Source: Brevundimonas nasdae (GTDB taxonomy: Bacteria > Pseudomonadota > Alphaproteobacteria > Caulobacterales > Caulobacteraceae). From it: a stretch of DNA of 64,000 bases. The notes beneath the pieces are model-generated. The model made no database searches, had not been told where the DNA came from, and saw only the letters and a program-made list of their open reading frames with translations. Shown here in pieces: positions 43,900 to 53,023 of this stretch. Numbering within the stretch: position 1 is the stretch's first letter; each line of letters opens with the position of its first letter. Location of the stretch: assembly GCF_016654005.1 (NCBI RefSeq), contig NZ_JAEPWN010000004.1:1-64000 (forward strand), in the 5' to 3' direction. The translations under genes were made by a program, and so were the position numbers.

Positions 43900-44769
43900 T
43901 CAGACGGTTGCGGCCGCTGTGCGCCTGCGCGTGATCAGCAGGCCGAACGCCGCCGCCAGCGGGAACATCAACACCCCATAGACCGCGCCGGGCAGGGTCA
44001 TCTCCGGGCTGTGCAGCACCGACTGGGCGATGACGATGGCCAGGGTGGCGTTGTGCAGCCCGACCTCGAAGGCGCTGGCGATGGCCTGCGGGCGCTCGAT
44101 CTTCAGCAGTCGCGGCACGATGAAGCCGATGCCCAGACTGAACAGGCAGAACAGGATGGTGATCCCCGCCAGCGCCTGGAAGTTGACAAGCAGCACATCC
44201 AGACTGGACGCCGCCGCGCCAAGGATCACCAGCGTCAGGATCAGGATCGAGGCGATCCGCACCGGCTTGTCCATGGCGCTGGCGAAGCCGGGCTTCAGCC
44301 CGCGCACCAGCATTCCCATGGCCACCGGGACCAGCACGATCATGAAGACCTCGATGGTCTTGGTCAGTTGCAGGCCGACCTTCATCTCGCCGGGCTGGAA
44401 ATAGGCCACCGCCAGATTGACGATGACCGGCAGGGTCACGACCGCAATGACCGAGTTGATCGCCGTCAGGCTGATGTTCAGGGCCACGTCGCCGCGGAAC
44501 AGATGGCTGTACAGATTGGCCGTGGTCCCGCCGGGCGAGGCCGCCAGCAGCATCATGCCAACCGCCAGAATCGGCGGCAGCTGGAAGATCAGCACCAGTG
44601 CGAAACAGACGGCGGGCAGCAAGAGCAGCTGACACGCCAGCGCCACCGCCGCCGCCTTGGGCTGTCGTCCCACCCGCACGAAGTCGGACGGCGTCAGGCT
44701 TAGGCCCAGGCCGAACATGATGATGCCCAGCGCGATCGGCAGCCCGATCAGGGTCAAAGGCGAGCCCAT
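43900..44769 (-). CDS. BASS-family Na+-dependent organic anion symporter
   Basis: 289 aa with about nine or ten hydrophobic segments. The family's substrate-site block is present (LLAASPGGTTANLYSHLFRGDVALNISLT split across two crossing helices), as is FEVGLHNATLAIVIA. Bile acid:sodium symporter family members import bile acids, other steroids, pantoate or 2-keto acids. It is the second gene after an FAD-binding dehydrogenase on the same strand (21 bp between) and converges with the fatty-acid operon, so the imported acid may be oxidised by these enzymes. The substrate is unknown. Confidence 0.88.
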   Translation of the reverse strand: MGSPLTLIGLPIALGIIMFGLGLSLTPSDFVRVGRQPKAAAVALACQLLLLPAVCFALVLIFQLPPILAVGMMLLAASPGGTTANLYSHLFRGDVALNISLTAINSVIAVVTLPVIVNLAVAYFQPGEMKVGLQLTKTIEVFMIVLVPVAMGMLVRGLKPGFASAMDKPVRIASILILTLVILGAAASSLDVLLVNFQALAGITILFCLFSLGIGFIVPRLLKIERPQAIASAFEVGLHNATLAIVIAQSVLHSPEMTLPGAVYGVLMFPLAAAFGLLITRRRTAAATV

Positions 44770-44790
44770 AGATCTATCTCCCTGTTGTCG

Positions 44791-46467
44791 TCAGTTGCTG
44801 CCGGTCAGCGCCCGTCCCGCCGCCCGTCCCGAGAAGATGCATCCGCCCAGGAAGGTGCCCTCCAGCGCATTGTAACCATGCAGGCCGCCGCCGCCGAAAC
44901 CAGCGGCTTCACCTGCGGCATATAGACCTTCCAGCACCGCGCCTTCGGGCGTCAGGACGCGCCCCGACAGATCGGTCTGCAGTCCGCCCAGCGACTTCCG
45001 CGTCAGGACATGCAGCTTGACCCCGATCAGCGGCCCCGCCTGCGGATCCAGCACCTTGTGCGGCGCTGACGTGCGCGCCCAGCGGTCGCCCTTATATCGG
45101 CGACTGTTGTGGATGCCCTGGACCTGAACATCCTTGGCGTAGGGATTGTCCATCTGGGCGTCGCGATCCTCGACCTGACGTCGGATCAGGGCGGCATCCA
45201 GCAGGGGCTGGTCGGTCAGGCCGTTCATCTTGTCGACCAGGGTCTCCAGGTCATCGGCGACGACGAAGTCGGCGCCCCTGTCGCGGAAGGCTGCGACCTC
45301 TCTGGGCGCGCCCTTGCCCAGGCGTGAGCGCAGCACGCCCAACAGATTGCGATTGGTGATGTCGGCGTTCTGCTCCGACCCCGACAGGGCGAACTCCTTG
45401 GCCAGCATCGTCTCGGTGACGATGAACCAGGAGTGGTCATGTGCGGTCAGATCGGGCGTGGTGCGCAGATATTTCAGCGTCGCCACGGTGTCGTATCCGG
45501 GCAGGGCCGGGAAGGGCAGCCGTCGCCCCAGGGCATCGAACCACAGCGGCGACGGTCCCGGCAGAATGCGGATGGCGTGTTTGGGCCAGATCGGCGCCCA
45601 GTTCCGCACCCCCTCGACATAGTGCCACATGCGATCCCGGTTCACGAGGCGTGCGCCTGCCTGGGCTGCGATGTCCAGCATCCGCCCATCGACATAGGCG
45701 GGAACCCCGGTGATCATCTCACGCGGCGGCGCACCCAGCCGCTCCGGCCAGTACCTGCGCACCAGACCATGATTGCCGCCGATGCCGCCTGTCGCCAGGA
45801 TGACGGCGGGCGCCTTCAGGGTGAAATCGTCGACGACCGTGCGGTTCGTCGGCGCGCCCCGCGGCGCATCGTCAGGCGCCAGCACGCTTCCGGTCACACC
45901 GACGACGCGGCCAGCCTCAACCAGCAACTGATCGACGCGGTGGCGGTGGTGAAACCTCAACCGCCCTTGTTTGGCGGCGTCCCTGGCCCGGTCGGCGAAG
46001 GGTTCCGACACTCCCGTCCCGGTTCCCCAGGCGACGTGAAAGCGCGGTACGGAATTGCCATGGCCGAACGCCTTGCCGCCGCCCCGTTCAGCCCACCCGA
46101 CCATCGGCGTGAGTTTCACGCCATGTTGGCGCAGCCAACTCCGTTTCTCTCCAGCAGCGAACTCGACATAGGCCCGGCCCCATCGTGCGGCCCATTCATC
46201 CTCGGCTTTCGGCCCGTCCAGCCTGTCCCAACCGGCGCTGCCCTGCCAGTCCCGCCAGGCCAGTTCGAAGCTGTCGCGCACGCCCAGCCGCCGCTGCTCA
46301 GGCGAGTTGACCAGGAACAATCCGCCAAACGACCAGAAGGCCTGTCCGCCCAGATTTCCGGGGTTCTCCTGATCCACCAGCGCCACGCGCTTTCCAGTCT
46401 GAACCAGCTCATTGGCGGCCACCAGACCCGCTAATTCCCCGCCTACGATGATGACATCGGCGTCCAT
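44791..46467 (-). CDS. FAD-binding dehydrogenase (fumarate reductase/KstD-like flavoprotein)
   Basis: 558 aa. An N-terminal ADP-binding motif (DVIIVGGELAGLVAANEL) is followed by an acidic strand end (VALVDQE), and the C-terminal FAD-closing block is AAGEAAGFGGGGLHGYNALEG. In the middle are VILATGGIGGN and a substrate-domain region. The family (flavoprotein dehydrogenases often annotated without substrate) is related to fumarate reductase and 3-ketosteroid dehydrogenases. The first glycine-rich motif reads GGELAG where GxGxxG is more common, a small variation. It leads a two-gene unit with the BASS transporter, which points to oxidation of an imported organic acid. Confidence 0.85.
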   Translation of the reverse strand: MDADVIIVGGELAGLVAANELVQTGKRVALVDQENPGNLGGQAFWSFGGLFLVNSPEQRRLGVRDSFELAWRDWQGSAGWDRLDGPKAEDEWAARWGRAYVEFAAGEKRSWLRQHGVKLTPMVGWAERGGGKAFGHGNSVPRFHVAWGTGTGVSEPFADRARDAAKQGRLRFHHRHRVDQLLVEAGRVVGVTGSVLAPDDAPRGAPTNRTVVDDFTLKAPAVILATGGIGGNHGLVRRYWPERLGAPPREMITGVPAYVDGRMLDIAAQAGARLVNRDRMWHYVEGVRNWAPIWPKHAIRILPGPSPLWFDALGRRLPFPALPGYDTVATLKYLRTTPDLTAHDHSWFIVTETMLAKEFALSGSEQNADITNRNLLGVLRSRLGKGAPREVAAFRDRGADFVVADDLETLVDKMNGLTDQPLLDAALIRRQVEDRDAQMDNPYAKDVQVQGIHNSRRYKGDRWARTSAPHKVLDPQAGPLIGVKLHVLTRKSLGGLQTDLSGRVLTPEGAVLEGLYAAGEAAGFGGGGLHGYNALEGTFLGGCIFSGRAAGRALTGSN

Positions 46468-46539
46468 GTTTCCCCCTGGGTTTCATACGGCATTGGGCAC
46501 AACTCCGGGTTGGAGAATGGGTGCTCATTTCGCGTACAT

Positions 46540-46563
46540 CTATGTCAGTAGGTATTGACATAG
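46540..46563. promoter_or_regulatory. Perfect 24-bp inverted repeat CTATGTCA-N8-TGACATAG
   Basis: Eight-base arms are perfectly complementary around GTAGGTAT. It lies 73 bp before the FAD dehydrogenase start on one side and about 130 bp before the TonB receptor start on the other, the place for an operator serving two divergent genes. The size suits a TetR-type dimer. ATGTCA/TGACAT also occurs at 34120 and 34781 beside the TetR gene at 34172. Confidence 0.6.
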
Positions 46564-46692
46564 AGGTGAGTACTGTGATGGTCTAGCCACAATCGCTACT
46601 GGCGCCGCCCCAGTTTGCGAACTCAAATTGGCGGCATGGAAACGTTCAGCGGACCCGTTGGGAGACGGGCCGCACCCTGGGGAGGGATTCAG

Positions 46693-49653
46693 ATGGCGAC
46701 ATCCGTCGTTCGCGCACGCTTGGCTGCAACTGCATCAATCATGGCCATGTGCGCAGCTGCGCCCGCCTTGGCCCAGACCGCGCCAGCCGTGGCCACGGTG
46801 GACGAGATCATCGTCACCGCCCAGAAGCGCGAGCAAGCCATCCAGGACGTGCCGATCGCCGTTTCGGCCTTCTCGGCCGAGACGCTTGACGCGATGAAGA
46901 TCGAAGGCGGCTCTGAGTTGTTGCGGGCCATCCCGAACGTCAGTTTCTCCAAGAACAATTTCAGCATGTACAACTTCTCGATCCGGGGGATCGGGACCAA
47001 GGCGATTTCGGCGTCGTCGGATCCGGCGGTGGCGGTCAGTTTCAATAATTCGCCGATGATCCGTAACCGCCTGTTCGAGTCTGAATATATGGATGTCAGC
47101 CGGGTGGAGGTTCTGCGGGGGCCGCAGGGCACCTTGTATGGCCGTAACGCTACGGCGGGCGTCGTCAATATGATCCCCAATCTGCCGAAGCCCGATTTCG
47201 ATGCGATGATGAAGGCGGAACTCGGCAACTATGGCTCGATCCGCGGGCAGATGATGGTCAATATTCCATTGTCTGAGACCTTCTGGGTCAGAGCGGCAGC
47301 CTCCATGACCAAGCGTGATGGCTTTGATTACAATAGCTATAACGATGTTCGTGTGAACGGTCGTGACCTGCATTCCACGCGCCTGTCGGCCGCATGGGCG
47401 CCGAATGACCGTTTCAATGCCAACCTGATTTGGGAGCACTTCAATGAAGATGACGACCGATCGCGAACAGGCAAACAACTGTGTACACGGGATGATGGGC
47501 CGACACGTATTGGTTCAACGACTGTGCCGGATTCCCTGATCCAAGGGCGTCTCTCTCAAGGTTGCCAGGCGGCCTCTCTTTATACAGATGAAGCCTACGG
47601 AACTCCGAATGGAACTGGTCTGTCCCAAATCTATGTGGCCTCTGGAATTGGCTACGGCTATGACGCGACCCTGCCCAGACGGCAAGCTGTCACTGCGATA
47701 AGCTATGGAGCAGACCCGTATAAGGGGGTTGTGCAGAGCCGTAATCTGAGAGAAGTGGCTACGAAATTTGATCCGTACTACAAGGCTACGAACGACATAT
47801 TTCAATTAAATTTAAGTTACGACTTCTCTAGTAACATATCGCTGTATTCTAACACGATGTATACGAGAGATAGATTTGAATCTTCTCAAGACTATGCTCG
47901 ATATGTCTCGAATGACATTTTTAATGACAGCACAAATCTGTGGGCGACTTCGACTTCGGCCAGCGCGAAGCTTCCAGATTCAATAGCTTCACCCGGGGGT
48001 ATTTATACGGATCCTCAGCTTGGTCCGTCTAAAAAAATGGAGTCAATAGACTTAAGCAAATCGAGAAATAGGCAGTACTATCAAGAATTCAGAATTCAAA
48101 GTAAGTCTGGTTCCGCATTTGACTTCAATGTTGGGGCGAATTATTTGAATTTCAAAACCCAGGACGACTATTACGTTTTCAACAACGTTTTCAGCATGAT
48201 TGCTGAGTACTTTTACAACGTCGTGAATGGTCTTCGTATTCCGAAGATGACAAATTATTGTAAAGATGGTTCTGCAGGGGAATGTGTATATGTTGACTAT
48301 TCAAAGTTGTCCGACTTAGAGGGGGATGGTCATAACTACTTTAGAAGTAAGAATGCTGTAACAACTCAGTCATGGGCAGTTTTCGGTGAAGGTTATTGGT
48401 CTCTGAGCCCGGATTTGCGTTTGACGGCTGGGCTCAGGTATACGGACGATCAAAAAACCACGACACCTTACCCTAGTCAGCTTCTGCTTGGCTCATCAGA
48501 TGTTTATGGCTTTGGGCCGTTGTCTGGCGGATCTGATGCGCGGGGGTATCCTGCGCTGCCAGATATTAGACAAAGCTGGCAGGCTTTGACAGGACGGGTG
48601 GTTTTGGATTGGAAGCCTTCAGATAATATAATGTATTATGCCTCCTACGCGCGTGGCTATAAAGGTGGTGGAGCGAATCCTCCGCGCGCAAATATCAATA
48701 CAAACGTTATTCAGTATCAACCGCTTGAAGAGTTGTTCAAACCCGAATATGTCAATGCCTTTGAGGTCGGCGTTAAGTCGGTTAATCTAAATGGAACTCT
48801 GCGTTTGAACGCAAATGCGTTCTATTATGATTATAAAGATTATCAGGTTTCTCAGATTGTTGACCGAATTTCCTTAAATGAGAACTTCGACACTGAATCT
48901 ATGGGGCTCGAGTTGGAATTTATATACTCTCCAACACGTAACCTCCGTATTGATGGAAACTTTGGTTACCTAAAAACAAAGATCGGCTCCGGAGAAAAGT
49001 CGATTGATGTTATGAATCGCACCCAGGGCAATCCTGATTGGGCTGTTATAAGGCCTTGGATCCAGGTGCCTTCAAACTGCGTGGCGCCCGTCAAACATAT
49101 TGAGACCATACTGAACTCTCCCATGTTCTCGACGTATGGGGTGAATGCATTGGCTGCATTGTGTGGCGGCTCTCAGCGACAAGGCAGTTTTGATCCGGAA
49201 TTCCCGGGACAGATCCCTTTCTGGCAAATATTTGGGTTTGAGTATAACCCGATTAAAGACGCGCCAAATGGTGGTCGTGGATTTGACGCTGACTTGAGCG
49301 GAAATGAACTTCCCAATGCACCAAATTTCACAGCTAACATCGGTGTCCAATACACATGGAATATGGCTGGATTTGATCTCACCGTTAGAGGTGATTACTA
49401 TAGGCAGGGCAGTAGTTATTTTAGAATATACAACACTGAATATGATCGAATTAAATCCTGGGACAATGCTAACATAAGCGCAAATCTGGTTAGCTTGAAT
49501 GGTGACTTTTCTATTCAAGCTTACGTAAAGAACGTATTTAATGATGCTCCCATAGTTGACGCATTCACAAACAGTGATGACTCTATGTTAACTACAAACG
49601 TGTTTACCCTGGATCCTAGGGTTTATGGATTTTCTGTAGTTAAAAAGTTCTAA
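46693..49653 (+). CDS. Mosaic TonB-dependent receptor with AT-rich barrel
   Basis: 986 aa from the ATG at 46693, preceded by GGAGGG and starting a clean signal peptide (ending APALAQ). TonB box TVDEIIVTAQKR, plug blocks IQDVPIAVSAFS and LRGPQGTLYGRNATAGVVNM, barrel ending YGFSVVKKF. Base composition changes inside the gene: the plug-coding part is GC-rich (43 of 60 at 47101-47160), while the barrel-coding part is AT-rich (19 of 60 G+C at 47761-47820). The switch lies near 47450-47700. This suggests that a local plug was joined to a foreign barrel by recombination. The reading frame is intact, so the protein is probably functional with a new cargo. Confidence 0.93.
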   Translation: MATSVVRARLAATASIMAMCAAAPALAQTAPAVATVDEIIVTAQKREQAIQDVPIAVSAFSAETLDAMKIEGGSELLRAIPNVSFSKNNFSMYNFSIRGIGTKAISASSDPAVAVSFNNSPMIRNRLFESEYMDVSRVEVLRGPQGTLYGRNATAGVVNMIPNLPKPDFDAMMKAELGNYGSIRGQMMVNIPLSETFWVRAAASMTKRDGFDYNSYNDVRVNGRDLHSTRLSAAWAPNDRFNANLIWEHFNEDDDRSRTGKQLCTRDDGPTRIGSTTVPDSLIQGRLSQGCQAASLYTDEAYGTPNGTGLSQIYVASGIGYGYDATLPRRQAVTAISYGADPYKGVVQSRNLREVATKFDPYYKATNDIFQLNLSYDFSSNISLYSNTMYTRDRFESSQDYARYVSNDIFNDSTNLWATSTSASAKLPDSIASPGGIYTDPQLGPSKKMESIDLSKSRNRQYYQEFRIQSKSGSAFDFNVGANYLNFKTQDDYYVFNNVFSMIAEYFYNVVNGLRIPKMTNYCKDGSAGECVYVDYSKLSDLEGDGHNYFRSKNAVTTQSWAVFGEGYWSLSPDLRLTAGLRYTDDQKTTTPYPSQLLLGSSDVYGFGPLSGGSDARGYPALPDIRQSWQALTGRVVLDWKPSDNIMYYASYARGYKGGGANPPRANINTNVIQYQPLEELFKPEYVNAFEVGVKSVNLNGTLRLNANAFYYDYKDYQVSQIVDRISLNENFDTESMGLELEFIYSPTRNLRIDGNFGYLKTKIGSGEKSIDVMNRTQGNPDWAVIRPWIQVPSNCVAPVKHIETILNSPMFSTYGVNALAALCGGSQRQGSFDPEFPGQIPFWQIFGFEYNPIKDAPNGGRGFDADLSGNELPNAPNFTANIGVQYTWNMAGFDLTVRGDYYRQGSSYFRIYNTEYDRIKSWDNANISANLVSLNGDFSIQAYVKNVFNDAPIVDAFTNSDDSMLTTNVFTLDPRVYGFSVVKKF

Positions 49654-49736
49654 TAAATTATATTTGTGTTGACTTGATGTTTCAAATAAGTGACTTGTTA
49701 TTTGCCGGTTTCGGCCAAAACATAGGGAGGTTTGTT

Positions 49737-50234
49737 ATGCGTAAACCATTTGCCGTGATGTCTGCTCTAGTGTTTTCTGTTGCTTTTGGGTCGGCTGCAG
49801 TTGCTCAGAACATTGCTCCGCAAGGGGCAATCCAGGTTAAGCTTTACACCGATGCATATCAGACGGTGGCAGCTAATGGCTGCGTATCGGCCTGGATCCC
49901 AGCTACCGTATCTGGTCGAACCATTACCGTTCAGTCGACCGGTTATACGTTGGGTACAGGTTTCCCGTGTGGAAATGTGACGTTCCAGAAGAATCTTGTC
50001 GTCAATGTGGGGGCTGGTTCTCCTACAGCGCCGATCACGATTACCGACCTCAAGACGAGTTCCGTTGCAGGAACCTGCGAGCAAGTTGCGAGCGACACGG
50101 CGCCGTCTGGCCTGTTTAGCGAGCCGCGCACGGGATCTGCTGAAGGCAAGGTTTCTGGCAAGGGCCTGTTTGGCATTTCGACCCCCTGCACGTTTGCAGT
50201 CGATTTTGAGACAAATATCGATCTGGATATCTGA
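49737..50234 (+). CDS. Small secreted protein of unknown function
   Basis: 165 aa from the ATG at 49737, which follows AGGGAGG. Signal peptide about 1-23 (ending AAVAQN). The mature protein of about 140 residues is rich in Thr, Ser, Val and Gly with alternating hydrophobic residues, as in a beta-sandwich or surface beta protein, and has four Cys that could form two disulphides. I do not recognise a family. It lies 83 bp behind the mosaic TonB receptor and before a TonB-like protein, with its own strong terminator, so it may be a partner of one of these. Confidence 0.75.
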   Translation: MRKPFAVMSALVFSVAFGSAAVAQNIAPQGAIQVKLYTDAYQTVAANGCVSAWIPATVSGRTITVQSTGYTLGTGFPCGNVTFQKNLVVNVGAGSPTAPITITDLKTSSVAGTCEQVASDTAPSGLFSEPRTGSAEGKVSGKGLFGISTPCTFAVDFETNIDLDI

Positions 50235-50242
50235 TTTTTTTG

Positions 50243-50270
50243 ATGACCCGGGGGGGATCCCCCGGGTCAT
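50243..50270. terminator. Strong terminator after the small secreted protein
   Basis: A perfect 12-bp stem (50243-50254 with 50259-50270) and a GGAT loop. A run of seven T lies on the 5' side (50235-50241) and TATAAT on the 3' side. It comes 9 bp after the stop codon. The rest of the gap to 50427 shows no clear feature. Confidence 0.8.
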
Positions 50271-50427
50271 TATAATCGAGCGTATAATTTATTGTATTGA
50301 ATGACGTGCGTTGCGCATGCACGCATTAACGTTTTCTGTTTGTATGGTTCCCTCGGCTTTTCTTGAAGCCGGATAGGCACTAAGTTCAGTGTGTTGGTTT
50401 CGGTTTGCCTGGTCGACAGAGTTTCGA

Positions 50428-52590
50428 ATGTTGTGGCTGACGTTGACCAGTTTAATTGCTCTGGAGGTGGGGGAAAGCACGACCTTTTCCGGTATAGACC
50501 AGACAGTAACTGAGCAATATTCCGAGCCCGTGGTCGTTGCTGACGTTGAGGTGTGGGGGCGTCGTGGGGCTGCGGCCGTGGCTCCTGAAATTGAACTGAA
50601 TGGAGCCGATATTGACGCGTTGGCTGCGTGGGATATTGGCGAAGTACTGTCGCGTTTGATTGAGATCCTTGGGGTTGGTGAACAGCCTGTCGTGATCGTT
50701 AACGGTAAGCGCGTAGCGAATGCGAGTGTCTTTAACGGCTTTCCGCCTGACGCCCTGGTGAGGGCGGAAATTCTGCCTCCAGAAGCCGCCATCATCTATG
50801 GCGGCGCGCCCGGTCAAAGGGTGATCAATCTAGTCCTTCAGCCACGTTTTGGCAGTTACGACGGGCGTGCGGCGGACGCGCGGCCGACACAGGGGGGGAC
50901 GTATTCTTTTTCGGGCGAATTGCGCCGATCCGTGATCAACGAAGAGAAAACGTATCGCTTGGGTGTGAGGACTGTCTATGACGCGGCTCTTCTGAGCAAT
51001 GATCGCGATCTGCCAGATATGCATCCAGAAAACGGAGTGATTTCGCTACGCCCGCGGGTTCGCAATATGGCTGCAAATGCTATTGCTACAGGGTCGATTG
51101 GTCGCTGGGCGAGTGTTTTCAGCATGAATGGACAGGTTCGTGACAGTCTCTCTACGTCTTACCTGGGAGGTTCGTTTGTCGAGAGCCGTCGGCGAAACGA
51201 CAGCCTGAACGGCTCGGTCGGTTTCAGCGGTTTGGCTGCAGGGTGGAGTCTCCAAGCCAATCTGAACGGACAGGCTTCGCGTTCAAGAGAAGATGGGTTT
51301 CTCGTTACGCAAAATGAAAATCAGTCGGTTGGATTTACGGGGTCCGCTGGGCGCACGGTTTTTAATCTGGCGACGGGACCAGTCGCTTTGACCATGACCG
51401 GCAACTGGACGGAAGTTCGTTCGGTCACAGTTGGCCGGCAGGTGCGCACGACGAACCGTTTCCAGACGTCGGAGGCCCGTGGATCCCTGGCGGTCCCATT
51501 GTCTAAGGGAAATTCTGAGACCTCGCTGGGCCGTATAATCGGAGGTCTACAGGCGACGATTGGCGGCAGTGTGCGTGCAAGCAGCGCTGGCGGCGGTGAC
51601 GGGGGCAACCTTGCGTTGGATTGGGCACCGCGTCGTAAGCTACGCTTGGGCGGCGTCTGGTCTGTCGCTTCAGACAGTGTTTCGGACACATTGCGATTTG
51701 AGCCTCTATATTATGAAGCGCCGCGCCTTGTGTTTGATTTTCGCTCCGGACAGGCAGTGATGATTGCGCCATTGTTGGGCGGAAATCCGGATCTGCGATC
51801 GCCGCGGTCGGAACAGTTTTCCCTGAATGCTGCAGCGGGGCCTTATGGGTCGTGGGGCGTGTCGGGGAGCGTCGGATACCAGAAGGCGGAAACGAAAGAC
51901 GGCATTGGATCATTGCCTGAACTGACTGAGGACGTTGAGGCGGCCTTTCCTGATCGTTTTCAAAGAGACGCCAATGGACGTCTTGTCAGTATTGACTATC
52001 GACCGATGAATCTGAGCACTAGTCTGACCGAAGGACTGACCACAACAATCAATTTCAGCCTGCCGCGCCCACAGGGGGCTGCCGCCAACGAGGCTATGGT
52101 TGCGCGGTTTTCGCTGAACTACAATCTGCAGCTTCGGAACACGGTCGCGTTGTTGGCGGGGCTCCCGGATTTGGATCGCTTGAAAGGCGATGGCGGCGGT
52201 GTCTCAAGGCAAAGCGCCAGGGCGATGCTGGATGCAAAGCGTGGGCGCTGGGGGCTGAATGCTTCCGCACGGTGGCAGGACGGCTATCGCACCCGGCGAA
52301 ACGGGGGGCGGGATGATCCGGCGGATCTGGTAGTGAAGCCGTTCGCCGCTGTGGATTTGAAACTAACATTCCAGATGATGTCGTCGTCAATACGTGCATC
52401 CAGCAGTAACGAAGAAGGCGGGCCCCGTCGACGCAGTTCCGGCCTGCAGGTGAACCTTGAAGTCGAGAACCTGTTTGACGCGCGCCCTGAGGCAAGGCTG
52501 GGTGACGGATCTGCCGCTCCTGGGTATGGGCGCGATGTTCAGGACCCGATTGGAAGGGTGGTGCGTCTGTCGCTGCAGCGACGGTTTTAG
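50428..52590 (+). CDS. Divergent TonB-dependent-receptor-like outer-membrane protein
   Basis: 720 aa from the ATG at 50428 (MLWLTLTSLIAL begins a short export signal); a GTG at 50389 gives 733 aa. No typical TonB box is seen, though ADVEVWGRRG may be its remnant. A plug-like domain (about 50-140) has VVIVNGKRVANASVFNGFPPD and IIYGGAPGQRVINLVL, parallel to the INGxR and GxxAGVINI plug blocks. The remainder is a beta-barrel with many alternating strands and the terminal VVRLSLQRRF. Composition is between that of the AT-rich receptor barrel and the core genome. It may be a transporter for a specialised cargo together with the small secreted protein before it. Function is unknown. Confidence 0.75.
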   Translation: MLWLTLTSLIALEVGESTTFSGIDQTVTEQYSEPVVVADVEVWGRRGAAAVAPEIELNGADIDALAAWDIGEVLSRLIEILGVGEQPVVIVNGKRVANASVFNGFPPDALVRAEILPPEAAIIYGGAPGQRVINLVLQPRFGSYDGRAADARPTQGGTYSFSGELRRSVINEEKTYRLGVRTVYDAALLSNDRDLPDMHPENGVISLRPRVRNMAANAIATGSIGRWASVFSMNGQVRDSLSTSYLGGSFVESRRRNDSLNGSVGFSGLAAGWSLQANLNGQASRSREDGFLVTQNENQSVGFTGSAGRTVFNLATGPVALTMTGNWTEVRSVTVGRQVRTTNRFQTSEARGSLAVPLSKGNSETSLGRIIGGLQATIGGSVRASSAGGGDGGNLALDWAPRRKLRLGGVWSVASDSVSDTLRFEPLYYEAPRLVFDFRSGQAVMIAPLLGGNPDLRSPRSEQFSLNAAAGPYGSWGVSGSVGYQKAETKDGIGSLPELTEDVEAAFPDRFQRDANGRLVSIDYRPMNLSTSLTEGLTTTINFSLPRPQGAAANEAMVARFSLNYNLQLRNTVALLAGLPDLDRLKGDGGGVSRQSARAMLDAKRGRWGLNASARWQDGYRTRRNGGRDDPADLVVKPFAAVDLKLTFQMMSSSIRASSSNEEGGPRRRSSGLQVNLEVENLFDARPEARLGDGSAAPGYGRDVQDPIGRVVRLSLQRRF

Positions 52591-52659
52591 GCTCGGGACT
52601 CATAGCCAGGAGAGGACGGTCGCGGCGAGGGTTACGTCGGACAGGAAGACGGTCGGACA

Positions 52660-52936
52660 GCGATAATGACGGTGCGACGCTCAGTCTGGGCGCCGGACAA
52701 GCCCTCCATCATGCGGACGAAGACACCCGCCTCGCTCCATCGCTTCTAGCGATTTTAAAGCGTCGTGTGCGGCCCATAGGCCGTCGGCGCATCCCGCCAG
52801 CGCAGGCTGTTGCGGTTGATGAAGATGAGCCCGCTCAAGACCCGGCGGTCATCCGCTCTGGCTTGCCGTGGCTCTTGGGGAAGAAGGGCGCCAGCCGAGC
52901 CATCTGATTATCCGTCAGCCAATACAGGTCGCTCAT
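52660..52936 (-). pseudogene. Dead IS5-family (IS427-like) transposase fragment
   Basis: Reading from 52936, the start MSDLYWLTDNQMARLAPFFPKSHGKP matches in two pieces the N-terminus of IS5-group transposases. A frameshift follows; the next frame continues DDRRVLSGLIFINRNSLRW and RDAPTAYGPHTTL. Two stop codons (TAA for a Tyr, TAG for a Trp) then interrupt NRxKRWSEAGVFVRMMEGL. Homology fades near 52660 and the catalytic C-terminal part is missing. No clear terminal inverted repeats were found. It marks past insertion at the right edge of the compositionally odd segment. The rest of 52591-53023 holds nothing else I can name. Confidence 0.85.
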
Positions 52937-53023
52937 GATCCAGACTCCTCGGGCGCCAGAATCAGATCCAGCACCCCACATCAATGGGGCCTGAGCCTAA
53001 TCGCTGTGATTTCCTTCCGGGAA

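Noticed and set aside
44791..46467. 3-ketosteroid delta-1-dehydrogenase and a steroid degradation cluster (with the BASS gene)
   Set aside because: The flavoprotein fits a broad family with unknown substrate, and no other steroid-ring genes are nearby; only the general family is supported.
46579..46589. TGGTCTAGCCA as a further GntR operator
   Set aside because: It lacks one base of the right half-site, so the spacing is wrong, and it lies far from the GntR locus.
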